Below are positions 40,485 to 51,630 of a DNA stretch of 64,000 nucleotides, in pieces (position 1 is the stretch's first letter; each line of letters opens with the position of its first letter). The notes beneath the pieces are model-generated. The model saw only the letters and a list, made by a program, of their open reading frames with translations, was not told the origin of the DNA and did not search any database. The stretch covers positions 1-64,000 of the forward strand of contig MU400696.1 in NCBI GenBank assembly GCA_022578965.1, given 5' to 3'. The stretch comes from Xylaria sp. FL1777. Its lineage: Eukaryota; Ascomycota; Sordariomycetes; Xylariales; Xylariaceae. The translations under genes and the position numbers were made by a program.

Positions 40485-42378
40485 ATGCTCCCGAAACATA
40501 AACTGGAATCTTACTCTTTTCAGTAATTGCTAACTCCAGCGTGTAAACAGTGATATAGTTACCTTCGCGACTTATCCTTCGTGGGGACGGGATAATATGA
40601 TTCGGCATGCGAAAGAAATGGAAGAGGGTACCTACTGTCCCCCCGGTAGTCGGTACGCAGTCACATAGCAGGTAGTAAAGGGGTCAGTAGCCGGTACGTT
40701 GGTCGATTGGCCCCTAGGGCCTCCCAATATCAGTTGGTAGGAATAGCCCATATATGTACACCAATCCCACTATATAGACCCTAGGGGTCTATATGTGACT
40801 AGGTATATCACCTAACACAAACCCCAGTATTGGTTGTCAATAGCATCGTTGTCTTACTCCATCAACTGTCTTTATCCGTCAACTAGTGATGATGTTGCGA
40901 AAACCTGACACTGATTGGCTGTTCTTCATAGCGCTGCAACACGTAGGTAAGGAATTAATCTAATCCGCTATCTGAAATAATGGGTTTAGATATAATAGTA
41001 TAATGGCTTTCAAGCCCAGTCCTCAGTCACAACGAATACCACAGCACAAGAGTGTCAAATACAAAGGCTGTTACACGAACATCCTGTAATACCTCTAGTG
41101 ATCGACGGGTAGTTTTATGTAAAAACAGAAAAGAGAAGGTATTTTGCTTACTATCTCAAAGGATCTCGACCGTCGCGACCCGACGCGCGTGGCTTTCAGC
41201 CTTCGACGATCTTGCGGGAGGCAATACTCATCGGAGGATCTGTGTGCCGCTGCCGTCAACAGTTCATGGATATATATCCGATATGGAAAATGCAACCACA
41301 ATACGGCATTCGAGGTCTTGTCCGACGCAAAGGCGCGGCACGCTCTGGGTGAAGCATTTGACGCCGCAGTGGCGGCCCACACTCAGTTTCGACGGGATTT
41401 GAAAGCGGCGTCGATGCATTTCGCCGGCTTCTCATCCCATAGGATCGGGATCAACACGCCAGTTTCGCTACGAGGCCGCCATCAATGCTGCAAACTCTAC
41501 CGGTGAAGACTTTTTACCAGGACATGCTCTTTTGCCTTCGGACCGTTGTATGAACGTACACACGCTGTGGCCAGCCACCATATCCGTCTTGATTGAGCGG
41601 CTGGACCACCAAGCAAGTGGATCAGGGCCTAGAACCTGGGATGGGGAGATACACTAATGCGGCATAGCTAGGGAATTACCATGGCGTCGGGAGACGTAGC
41701 AAGGGTTAGTAATCCGGGGATTGGAACTCAATTCTACGCAGGTAACAATTCTTTGGGATCTCGAAGTCCACGGTTTCATTTTCCTCTACTGAAGCCAGGG
41801 AATTTCGCGATCCTCTTATATCTACCAATGCCACTCTCTAGGTTTTGCTAGCTTGTCTTTTATTGTTGGTTCCCTTGCAGGCACGCCTGGCTCCCGTGAC
41901 TCTTCTAGCTCGCGGCGTAGCCCGTTTACTAGGTCCTAGATGATCTTGGCAGGCTTCGCGGCCTTGGCCAGGATGGATTATGGCTGTCTTATCACCCCGG
42001 GCACGTACCTGCTGAGTCATCATCTCGGTCTCTTTAAGTATACGTACTACCTGGAGGTAGCATAAGCATGGCGTTACACCGCCTTAGCTTGGGAAAATCG
42101 GTGTGATAATTGTATTCATCTAGTTTCTTGACATCATGGGAAAGCTAGTCTAGGACCAGAGGATTTTCTGCAGGAACAGCTTCGTCTCTCCGACGGAAGC
42201 TTGAACAAGTGCCGACAAGAGGTTTCAATTTGCGGCTGCACACTTTCCTTTTCAAAGACACTCTTCATGTGCCGGTATCTTTATCTGTAGAACGTCACAT
42301 ATAACTTTTCACAGCTTATGTGGAAGCCAAGGCTTGGCGAGAAATTTAGTACCCAAGCCATATTGAGTAGGTAACTGT
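40485..42378. other. Gene-poor stretch of normal composition
   Basis: No gene is supported. At 40,636-40,910 there is an LTR-like segment (starts TGTCC, ends CCTGACA) with a central palindrome, but no partner copy or target duplication was found. Overlapping frames of 95-120 codons at 41,052-41,506 on both strands are open but show no domain, splice partner or conserved motif, and are regarded as chance. Between 41,507 and 42,378 only a 61-codon frame occurs. Confidence 0.5.
40772..40794. repeat. 10-bp perfect inverted repeat with 3-bp centre
   Basis: ATATAGACCC, TAG, then GGGTCTATAT form a perfect inverted repeat. It could be a regulatory or terminus feature of the LTR-like segment around it. 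No function is known. Confidence 0.8.
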
Positions 42379-42882
42379 CTAGAACCACCTTGAACGCTCC
42401 TTTATAATTCCCCGTTGAGTCGGCAGCGCTAGTGCCGTCATTACGAGCTTAAAATCTGCATCACTTTCCGAAGCCAACCTTGAATGACACATGCAGTGGG
42501 AGGGCTTGAATATCATCCGCACTTGTCCCTCCTGGACTTTCAGATAACGCAGTAACCACGACCGTATCACGTCAGCTTCACGGGCTAGGGCTTCGATCCA
42601 TGCCATTGCTTCAGCTTCTTTAATGAAGCATAATGTAGATAGCGATATTCCCTCGATGTTCCTATTGATGATCCTGTAGTACATGTTGTTAATATCAGCC
42701 ACAAGTATAGCTAGGTCAAAGGAGCGTCTTACAGTTGAGAGATTTCTGCCCCGGGAATAGTTAGAAATCTACTGCATAAGAGTAAGCAATATGACCGTAG
42801 AGTCTGAAAGTGCTTCACGGAGCTGCATACAAACCATGAATTTCGACGGGGCGCGAGGAGTCTGGTCTACGTCGAGATAAAT
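42379..42882 (-). pseudogene. Decayed coding fragment, family not recognised
   Basis: Read on the minus strand from about 42,882, one frame runs to a stop at 42,379. It is interrupted once by TAG (CTTATGCAG-TAG, about 42,770). The translation looks like real protein: an upstream part with LDVDQTPRAPSKF, then LSTVRRSFDLAILVADINN, then a helical stretch EAEAMAWIEALAREADVIRS and LALPTQRGIIKERSRWF at the end. The internal stop could instead lie in a short intron (GCAG acceptor), so a live small gene is not excluded. There is no good start codon upstream and no continuation downstream. No function is proposed. Confidence 0.4.
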
Positions 42883-45152
42883 CTAGTAAGCTATCTGGGT
42901 TGCAGATATAATACAGCTAGTTTATCCTTGACGTGACCTGCATACGTCTCCCATCTCAAGGTGCAAATTTGCACTTGTCATCGACATCCTACCCCGCCAG
43001 TTGTATCTTGCGAAGCTGGGGTGCTGCAAAGGAAGCTGTCCCTTGAAGGATAACCCCTCATCGGGTATCACGTAGAAAGGGTTTCCATGCCTAATTGGTA
43101 GTCCTCATACGAGGGTGCCGGGAGCCAAGTTATTCTGTAGCAATAATCCCCGAGGGTTGATAGCCTGGGCAATGGCTAAAACCTGGGTCGTGGGTTGGCA
43201 TCCCCTCTCTCGCAGGGGGTGTCAGTTCGACTATTGCCACAAAGATTACCTAATTCATATGGAATGGCGTGAGCAACTGACGATTATTTGATGCCGAAGA
43301 CGCCAGGGACAATGCCGCGTTAGGTAGGTACGCGACCATTTGGATGCGCAACAGTACAGATGGGAAAATCCGAGAGCTGTGCCGCTCTACGATGCATGCC
43401 TAGTAATTTAGGTCAAGTTCAGGACAAGGGAATGGGTAGAGAGAAAGCTTACTTCTGTTGGTTAAATCTACACGTCGTCGACTTAATGTGGACCGCTGCG
43501 CCGCTCTGCGTAAGCAGCCACCTTTAGCCTAGGGCAAGGGAGCCGGGGGCAAGAGATGTCGACGTTGTTAAAACGCCACTTTACTCTCCGTGGTGTCGTG
43601 CAGCAAGACGGCGGTTATGCTTAGATTCGTACCGCTTTCTGTGGGACAAGGCATCTTCTATTTGTCAATAAGAGCCGCGCGACCGCACACCCATATTATT
43701 TCCCATGGTGCAGACTACCTATCTAGATAGAGTCTGACACGTCTAGATGCTGCTAGGGCAGACGCCAAGTGTAATTGTACTCCACCAACAACGGCAATAT
43801 CCATAACATACAAATCAAGTCCCTGCTGCGGGCGGCACAGGGGCGCCGAAGTCCCTTATTTTCCTAATTATAGCATCTACTTGCCCTAGGACTAGAAACT
43901 CTACTTGGATTAGTGTAGAGCCGCTGCATGCGGGAGAAAAGAGCTGTTGGTCAATGCAGCATGCAGAATACATTCGCTGCGTCCTCCAGGCGACTAGGCC
44001 TTACTATCAGTCTAGGAAGCAGCATGGACGAGCTAAAGAGGAAGTAGGCAACGACAGTTGTAGATTAGGTATATTAGTAGCTGTCCAAGTCAACCCATTA
44101 TCATCGTTGTGTTCTACTCTTTCTCAGACAAAAACCTCATCAAGCATCCCCAGCACAATCCAGCACGGCCTCCTCACACACTGCCAATATGCATTTCCAA
44201 CAAGCCGTACCACGAGATTTACTAGTCGATTGCAAATTGCGAGGCTCAGCGCCTGCTCATAGAATAACAATTACACGATCGCGGCTCTCAACAGTTACAC
44301 TTCTTGCGGCATTGGTCTCTCTCCCAATGATTCGATTAACCGCAGAATCCAGTGGATTACCCCCTAAATCTTCAACATGTATGATACCCATTCCCTGACT
44401 CGCCTGGGTATTGAAGCTAACGATTGAAGATCTATCGTTTATTATAGTGTTTATAGGAGCTGTGGTTAGCGATGTCGAAGCCCCAATTTTACGATATTTT
44501 CTCACATCAATTTTAGATTAAGCATATATGTCACGACAGCGTTACATGCGTTATGTTATGAACTACCTTGGGATTAAATACGGCGAGAATAACTGGGTGG
44601 TGAGTTAAGTAAGACCTGAGACTGTTGGTATGTGACTCCATGATGGACTAGTCCAAATTAGCTTCTGGGCTAACATAACATAGGTTCCGGTCTATGAAAG
44701 GTACACGTGAGCTAGTATTACTCACGCTCTCATGAAACAAGGCAGAGGCGGAAGGAAGGCTTTCTGTTACCATTTTCCCCGCTTTCATATGTGGTATTTG
44801 AGGGCAAGGGTGACGCATTTACGATTTATGACATATTTAGATGGGATTCCAAAACTGAGGTCCATGTTAGATTTTCTACCGTGTACTGGACAGTCTACTA
44901 TGACCCCACACGCACCATCTATCAATTTAGCAGAGTGGCTGTCGTTGTCGCAGCAAAGACAGACCCCAAATACAACCAAAAACTTCTACCGAGACTTTCC
45001 ACAGCCCTCTTCCGACCCCTAAACCCCCAAACGCCACCCTAAGCAAGCGAAAATCTGGGGAACCGAAACTCAATCTCATCCTATGCCTATTAGCACTCCA
45101 GCTGTGAGATTACCATTCCCTCATTCTAGCACCTATCTATCCCAGCTACACG
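42883..45152. other. Gene-poor stretch of normal composition
   Basis: No supported gene. At 43,168-43,239 there is a tRNA-sized sequence with complementary ends and a perfect 5-bp/7-base hairpin, described under findings. Frames at 43,954-44,505 and 44,732-45,042 overlap on both strands, have no recognisable motif and no splice partners, and are not called. Confidence 0.5.
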
Positions 45153-45719
45153 CTAGTTGCGGGTACAAGGATCGTCCGAAAAACGAACACGTCGAGCACT
45201 CTTTTCCGGTATCTCTAAGCTTTCATTAGAGCGTGGTGTCTCTACCATGTGGGTGTTGGAGAAATTGACAGTTATTTCGTCGATGGCGACATGTTTTTGA
45301 TGATTAGTGGGGGTGACTGGAGTTCTATCGATTGAACCCTCCTGGGGAGGGCCAATAGGATTCGTACCAGCAGCACTGGAAGACTGGCGGTCGGTGCAGA
45401 CGGTTTTCTGACGGGAATTTGACAAACAATATGGCGACAAATCCATTGTAGTAAGTTGTTTCTGATGAGCTTGTCGGGCTCCCTGGCTATTGTGCGGCGC
45501 TTGAGCCGGGGAAGAGGTGCTTGCAGTACTGGAAGATGGCCTGGCCTTTAGACTTAGGCTATCCATCTGTTTCCTACAAGCTTGGTCGTAGTATACCGAT
45601 ACTCTTTTTTTTTCCGCGCACTCGGGGCTACAAAACGTCGAGTTCTTCGATGGTCGGCGACACATCTCGCATCGCCTCGTGGCGTCTTTCAGCCATTTTA
45701 CGTTGGTCTTGGAAGGCAT
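45153..45719 (-). CDS. Small N-terminal zinc-finger-like protein, unrecognised
   Basis: A single-exon frame of 188 residues starts at the ATG at 45,719, with G at -3. Residues 17-34 read CEMCRRPSKNSTFCSPEC, a C-x2-C-x9-C-x3-C arrangement typical of short treble-clef or ribbon zinc sites in which the last pair lies in Cys-Ser-Pro-Glu-Cys. The remainder is rich in Ser, Thr, Pro and Gln and probably disordered, ending with a basic/acidic RRVRFSDDP. Function is unknown. An upstream minus-strand frame (45,766-46,014) could be imagined as another exon, but no matching splice sites were convincing. Codon use is ordinary, and the gene sits alone in a gene-poor stretch. Confidence 0.6.
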   Translation of the reverse strand: MPSKTNVKWLKDATRRCEMCRRPSKNSTFCSPECAEKKRVSVYYDQACRKQMDSLSLKARPSSSTASTSSPAQAPHNSQGARQAHQKQLTTMDLSPYCLSNSRQKTVCTDRQSSSAAGTNPIGPPQEGSIDRTPVTPTNHQKHVAIDEITVNFSNTHMVETPRSNESLEIPEKSARRVRFSDDPCTRN

Positions 45720-48536
45720 TCCTGTGACTTGGGGGACGAAACCTGTACAGGCGGAGATTTTCTGGCTACATGTACCGCAAAGACATAGAAGGAGAAACCT
45801 GGTGGGATGTCGAACATATTCCCGAGTCTCCCAAAAGCTGCAGTAACCATTTTATACAAGCATAAAGGAGGAACAAGGGAGGGGTGTTAGTTTCCCTTAC
45901 AGGTTCATGAGTCATAAACACTTTACTTCTAGCTATGATGGCGGCCAAAGATTTGGAGGCAAGCAGCCCTGCTCCCAAACAAAATCGGACCACCCAGGTC
46001 CAATTGTATAGCATCTAAAATGTCTTAGTTGCGGTACACAAAGTCAAGGTATTTCAACAAGAAGACTATCGAATCATTATTAAACTAGATTAAAAAATTT
46101 TCTGCTTTTGTTACTGACCAGTCCTCAGGTACCTCGAATAATTTATCTTATGGGACATTCTTTGCAAGTGTTGTTGCACTGACCCGCCAAAGAGTACGTA
46201 ATCACTCGTAGTCCTAGATACTTAAACCCCCTTACATCCCTCGACTTCAGAGGCATTCATTGAATCAATGTTGATTGGAAACTTGAATAGCCACGTCACC
46301 ACGTAAAGTTTGAAAACCCCTGAGAAGATATATTATGAGTTCGGCTGAATGTCTTGCATGAAGTAAGTGCATTGACATCGGCGTATCACGACGGCATTCT
46401 ATCGTCAGGGGGTACCAATCACGGTTCTCTTTATTTTTGCCTTTTGCTGTCGTATAATAATATCTATGTTATCTCAATATGGAGTGAAAGGTCTCATATA
46501 CTTCCTCATCAGCATTCGGTTTTGATTAGATTGGATGTTAATCGTGAAGTAAATTCCACCCTCGCTTCTTTGTTAGTCGGCTCTAAACATCACTGAACTT
46601 GATTGTCTGAACGTTTGGCAGTTATTTTGACCTTCAGCCCCATGGACCTATCAACATCCCTTACTACGGCCAGCTCAGCGCTTCCGGGAGACTGCCGGGA
46701 GTCACAGCATTAGTCTTGAAGGAAACAGATCACCATCACCCACTTCAAGATTATGTCTTCGGGAGATTCAATAGCGTACTAGACCTTTAACGGTGCGGTT
46801 ATCGTAACAAATATGAATCCTGCTTGCTAGGTGATCCCGGGAGTAAACACAATAGTCCCGAGTCACGGTAGCGGTGATAAGCTCCTGTAGTTTGAATATG
46901 CCGGCACGGATAGCTCTCCCGAGGCGAGACCACGTAGGTATGTAGAAGGAATCGAATGCAGTGACTCGGCTACACATTACGTTCTTACGGCAGGAGAGGT
47001 AGGAACGCCCGTAACCCTAGTTGTGCTACCGCAGCCGTGGGACTCTATTGGTCTCTCTGCCGAGAAAAACTGGGCATATCAGATCGTCATATTGTTTATC
47101 CTTGTTGGAAGCAAGGGAGGCACCTATAAACAAAACATATTGTTTACGTGGGTTTCCCGGAGGCGTTAGTAAGGTTGATCTTTCCGTTCCTTAAGCAAAC
47201 AATTTCCATGTTCCCCTTGTTATTCCCATTGAGGTCTACTTCTGATACTGGGGGGTACAAATTTGCGTTCGGCGGGCGACATTGCAACGCAAGTACCGTG
47301 ATTGTTGTGCCCTTAGTATGACAGGACGATTGGTTTGGCTAGCAGTTTCTTAGGGGATTGATCAAACGGTCCTATCCCGTCTAAAGCAGAAATTCCCGAG
47401 CCAGCTATGATCAACAGGTTGTATTCTAGATGAGGCACTGGTTATCCCACTCAGTTGAACGGAAGTAATTCTAAACGGAGAAGCGTGGTACTACAAGATA
47501 TCCCACCTCGAATTATAGATGGAACATGATGCAAAAGTTTGCTCGACGCGGTATTGTCAAACAAGAGCATGGATGACGAGAGTAGGATGCCACCAAGATG
47601 ACAAGAATGTTTCACTTTGCCGACGATGACTTCCTTATCCTAGTATAGTTGGTGCCCTAAAAAAACCAGACATTTCCTTCTATTGGTCTGTACTCGTTCC
47701 ACAACCTCACTAGAATATTCCGACCAGCCGGATGAGGATTCCGTTTTAGCGATGCCAGTGAAAGCCATAGCCAATAAGGTGTGGCCTAGAGTGCCTCGTA
47801 CTGGTGAAAGTGACTACAAAAGTTCAGTCGTACGTTACTCGCCACGACAGACCAGTTAGATTCAAGGCTTGCAAAACTACCTCCTAACCACGGATACAAA
47901 ATACTCGACTATAAACATTGGAAAACCTTGGCACCGTAGTTGGTCCGGTTGGGATCGGATAAGGTGTTGGTTGCCTCCTCGCTTCAAGTCAGGCAGCTGC
48001 CTGTTTGAGGTCCCTCGATGCCTTGCCGTGCAAGCTGTGCGAGGTAAACAGGCTGCCAGAATCGTACACTATGGCACAATTAGGCCTTAAGGTTACGAAA
48101 CGGTCACGGGATCGACGTCGCCGTGTTACTAGTGCGTAGGGTGCATAGGGCATAGGAGCAGGTGAGCTTATTGTGATTGCTTCTTTGCGCCTCCGCGACC
48201 GGGAACAGAGAGAAATCGACAATGAAAAATCTCTACGCTGGATTAGCGCCGTTACAACTCACCGTGTAACTAAGACATGGGTTTCAGACTCTGTTAGCCT
48301 CTCACGCTTAGGATAGCGATTTCGGCTCAAATGCGCGCCTGAAGTGTTCAATTATTCTTCGTCCACGACACCACGGTAAAGGATAGATTCTGATGAGTAT
48401 AAATGATGTTTATAGCCCCCAAATACAAATATGTGGCTTCAGATGCTAAATTTAAACATGCGTAAAACAAGGATTGTTTCAACGTTTAGTGTTGTTATCC
48501 CTGCCGAACTGCTCAGTCACCTCTGATATAATCAAT
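45720..48536. other. Gene-poor stretch of normal composition
   Basis: Nothing recognisable was found in ~2.8 kb. The open frames present (61-82 codons at 45,766, 46,354, 46,768, 47,869 and 47,989) have no domain, conserved motif or plausible splicing. The last ~100 bp form the upstream region of the next gene. Confidence 0.5.
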
Positions 48537-49580
48537 ATGGTCAAACACTCCACCGATCACAAAAGCAAGGTCAGTTACTCCGAACCAAGCCTTGGGATAC
48601 AAATCCAGAGCTCACACACAGATAAGCATGGGTCGAAATCCAGCAAACCAGATAAAAACGCCGGAGCATCGGGCAGTAACTCAGCACCCCCGCGCCTCTC
48701 ATTCCTCTTCGTAGTCAACGAATTATTACTAGATGCCTATGCATTACCTAACGTCGACCAATGGGGCACGGTAATGCCTCCCTTTGACCCCAGATGTTAC
48801 GAGGGCGAGGCGCCGGGGGCCGTATTCCGGTACCGCGACGGCGAGATCGAAGAGGCGCGGGGATACTACTGGGAGCGGGATGTTCTAGATCTGAACAGCA
48901 CCCTCAAACCGGCCGGCAGTATCTACCTCTCGGGCGGGGACGAGCCCCCCTGGGAGCTGACCAAGTACTCGCAGTACACCGTCTTCAACTGCTGGCGGCC
49001 GCTGCCGTGCGTGTACATGGAGGAGGACCCGCTGTGCACTCTGATCAGGCCTTACGGGGTTGACTCTGGGGTCTATAGGGAGGGCCACCAGCTGAATCTC
49101 ATGAGCTTCGAGGAGGCGGATATCACGGGCATCACGCATATTGCGGCGGATGGGGATTCGCAGGTTGTGGCGGGCCGACAGCCGTCCTGGATGCCGAGTC
49201 TGGTTCCCGAGATGTTCCGGAACCAGGACAGAAACGCTCCCGTCTCGAGGGGTCTGGGAGGCTTGTTGCCCGTCATCATCGGCCAGATGGCGTTGACGCA
49301 GCCGAAGGGCCAGACTGATAGGCCGTTTACTTCTCAATGGTGGCACCGCAGACACTGGAGACGACCGGATCTTGGAACTACAGGTGAGACCGTCCAGCTC
49401 CATCTTGTGTGTTATATAACTGCGACATTCAATTTGCTGACCTGCTTTGTAGTGTCTCATCCACTAGAAATACGGGCAGTGATTGTTCATGTTGCATTAG
49501 ACGAGGTTGAGAATCGAGAAGGCTCTACAAGAGAAAGTTTGGAGAACTTCGAGACAGGTATAGTCGTGAGAGAAAGCTGA
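48537..49580 (+). CDS. Hypothetical protein, two exons
   Basis: The frame is open from 48,474, but the ATG at 48,537 (context CAATATGG, beginning MVKHSTDHKSK) is preferred as start. Exon 1 is 48,537-49,383. A 69-bp intron (49,384-49,452) has GTGAGA, GCTGAC near its end and TTGTAG. Exon 2 is 49,453-49,580, giving 324 residues. The intron is a multiple of three and has no stop, so retention would add 23 hydrophobic residues. The first ~50 residues are Ser/Lys-rich. The core (about residues 55-230) is rich in aromatic and acidic residues, with runs such as WGTVMPPFDPRCYEGEAPG and YTVFNCWRPLPCVYMEEDP, and looks like a folded domain. I do not recognise the family. The middle of exon 1 (48,790-49,100) is much more GC-rich than its surroundings. 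It converges on the yar1-like gene. Confidence 0.65.
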   Translation: MVKHSTDHKSKVSYSEPSLGIQIQSSHTDKHGSKSSKPDKNAGASGSNSAPPRLSFLFVVNELLLDAYALPNVDQWGTVMPPFDPRCYEGEAPGAVFRYRDGEIEEARGYYWERDVLDLNSTLKPAGSIYLSGGDEPPWELTKYSQYTVFNCWRPLPCVYMEEDPLCTLIRPYGVDSGVYREGHQLNLMSFEEADITGITHIAADGDSQVVAGRQPSWMPSLVPEMFRNQDRNAPVSRGLGGLLPVIIGQMALTQPKGQTDRPFTSQWWHRRHWRRPDLGTTGETVQLHLVCYITATFNLLTCFVVSHPLEIRAVIVHVALDEVENREGSTRESLENFETGIVVRES

Positions 49581-50198
49581 TGGAAATTTGGCTGGTAATG
49601 TGCCTCTTGCACTGGCTCTATTTCTCACATCCTTTTCCCCCACTTATGGTTGAAACTTAAGGCGCCGTGCGACTATTGACATGGTAGTGATGCTGATCAT
49701 CGACAACCCTGCTGCTATTTTTCGTATTCCAGTTCTACTCAAGATATTCCTTGAAAATGTAGTAATGTCAATAATGTTACTTAGATGGCAAAGTTTGAGG
49801 GTCCTATTTTCTCATTTATGTCTTTTCTTTCCCATTCCGCTTTGATCTTCCGAGATTCGATAATCTTGCTAATTTTGAATCTGCAGAATACAAGTAGCGC
49901 TGTGTAACAAGACACTATCAAAGGCCACCCCTTGCTTTGTCTTTAGACCAAACTAGGAATTCAAGTACGGCTCAATACACTGTTAAGTGTTGGTAGTTCG
50001 AGTAGTGCTGGAGGTAAAAGTTTCGGTAAGCTATAGAAATTGAGCTAGGGAAACTGCACTTCATCCCTAGCTTGCGTGATAATTATAGCCTCATTTGTTA
50101 CGACAAGATCTCTCATATTGGTGTACACTGTGTTACTAGTCTTCTGGGTAATTAAAATTTTATTCTTGCATTTTTCATTTAGCGGGGAGCCCTTCGCT
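49581..50198. other. Convergent intergenic region
   Basis: 618 bp between the ends of the hypothetical gene (+) and the ankyrin gene (-). It is moderately AT-rich and should hold both 3' ends. No gene or repeat is seen. Confidence 0.6.
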
Positions 50199-51096
50199 CT
50201 ATCCTCCCGATTCGGCGTTTTTATCTTCTGTCATATCTAGATCCTGCACCTCATTTGCTAGGTCACCTCTCTGCGCATTATCGCCTTCGATATCCTTGCT
50301 CTGGGCCAAGAAGTAGTCAACAACATGCATGTGGTTGTTGAAAGCCGCCAGATCCAGCGGAATCTGATCCTTGTCGTTAGTAATTGCTGGAGAAGCGCCT
50401 CTGGAGAGCAGGAGCTTGACGACATCAAGATGTCCTCCTAGACATGCCCAATGCAGAGCAGTGTTCCCAAATGCATTCTGCGCATCAATATACGCCGGCT
50501 CCGGCTCTGTCGCTGTTCGCGCCAACTCAGCGCTCTCTGACTCTGCAGGGGCCGCAGCCTTCACTGATGCTTTGGTTGGCACTGGAAGATATGAGAGAAT
50601 AAGTGTTACGGTTTCTGTATGACACAATACAGTTAGCGAAAGGCGCTTCAAGCCGGATCCAATAGTGATAGAAGGACCCGTGGTTAAAAAGCCATTCATT
50701 TTGCCGCGATGGCTTGAAAATGAGATAGAGGCGTCCGGGAAGGGAGGACAAGCTTCAGTGGGTAAAGAAGGAATCGACCAGTGGCATTTCGACAGCCGAC
50801 AGTTGAGGCATGTTGTGTTTTGTGCCACCGTGTAGCGCAACGTCACACGCTGAAGACAGAGGGATTGAATCGGAGGCTGAAACTGCAAAGGACTTACTTG
50901 CGTGTCCATTGGCTGCTGCCATATGCAAACAGGTGGCCTTGCTCTGTTCCTCCCTTGCAGCAGTCAGGATGTCTGCTGCCGTTACCGTATCACGAATAGT
51001 GAGCTCTTGCAACATCTCGGTGAGATCTGCATCTTCACCGGTCCGGGACAAGTAGACGAGATCGTCGATCTCTTCCTCGGATAAGCATGGCGCCAT
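50199..51096 (-). CDS. yar1: Yar1-type ankyrin-repeat protein
   Basis: Two exons on the minus strand. Exon 1 is 51,096-50,898. A 283-bp intron (50,897-50,615) has GTAAGT, CGCTAAC and CATACAG. Exon 2 is 50,614-50,199, giving 204 residues. The junction restores an ankyrin repeat: ATCLHMAAANGHA from exon 1 joins KTVTLILSYLP from exon 2. The next repeats read NTALHWACLGGHLDVVKLLL and DLAAFNNHMHVVDYFLAQS, and an acidic tail follows. Length and the first two repeats closely resemble budding yeast Yar1 (200 residues), the dedicated chaperone of ribosomal protein Rps3 (uS3), acting in cytosol and nucleus during 40S assembly. Family assignment rests on this remembered resemblance. Upstream codons to 51,141 are in frame but lack an ATG, so MAPCLSEEEID is the start. 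Confidence 0.85.
50615..50897 (-). other. Intron of yar1-like gene
   Basis: At 283 bp this is the longest intron in the window. Alternative acceptors inside it (TCTTCAG, CTTCCAG) give frames that stop or do not restore the ankyrin repeat. The CATACAG acceptor does, and it gives a total coding length divisible by three. Confidence 0.8.
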
Positions 51097-51630
51097 CTTC
51101 TGCTTGTGTTGGGCGGTCTCTCCTCGCCTCGCCTTGCTCAATCTCTTATATGGGTAACACCGGGCTAACGATGCTGTTGATCATGCGTCTGGATCTGTAA
51201 TTTGCCCGGAAGCTAATGTAATGTAATAAATCTTCAAGTGGCTGTGCCCTCTCTTGAGCTGATGTGCTGGTGATGATAGTTGTGGACAGTCTAGAAAAAT
51301 TTTGTGGGTTAGGAATTTGGTAGCTTCATGCGCGTTATCGCGGGTATAGCTGCACCTCGCCTGGCCCTGCAGATTTTGAAAATTATGGGCTTAATCAGAA
51401 ACCAAACTGAATACTGAATGCCGAGAATATCTGATTTCCAGCTCTGCTGGATGTTGTAGGTTTGTTTGTTCCTCGCCCGCGTCTCCTTAATGGGGCTTGA
51501 TGGGTGCAAATGGCCGATACCTACTGGCTGAACCAATCACGTGATGCGTGGTGGGCCAAGTACTCATAGGGTAAGTTGGTAGCGATGTGCACATATTCTC
51601 TATGGTACAGTCTCTCAGGCATCTCACAAG
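51097..51630. other. Intergenic region between yar1-like and spo11
   Basis: 534 bp separate the two minus-strand genes in head-to-tail order. It should hold the spo11 3' end and the yar1-like promoter. A 75-codon frame (51,309-51,536) is not supported. Confidence 0.6.

Noticed and set aside
41052..41506. Overlapping frames of 95-120 codons on both strands
   Set aside because: Open on several frames at once because of a GC-rich patch; no recognisable motif or intron structure.
48885..49460. 191-codon minus-strand frame opposite the hypothetical gene
   Set aside because: Shadow frame in a GC-rich exon; Arg/Pro-rich translation without signals, while the plus strand has a good intron and start.
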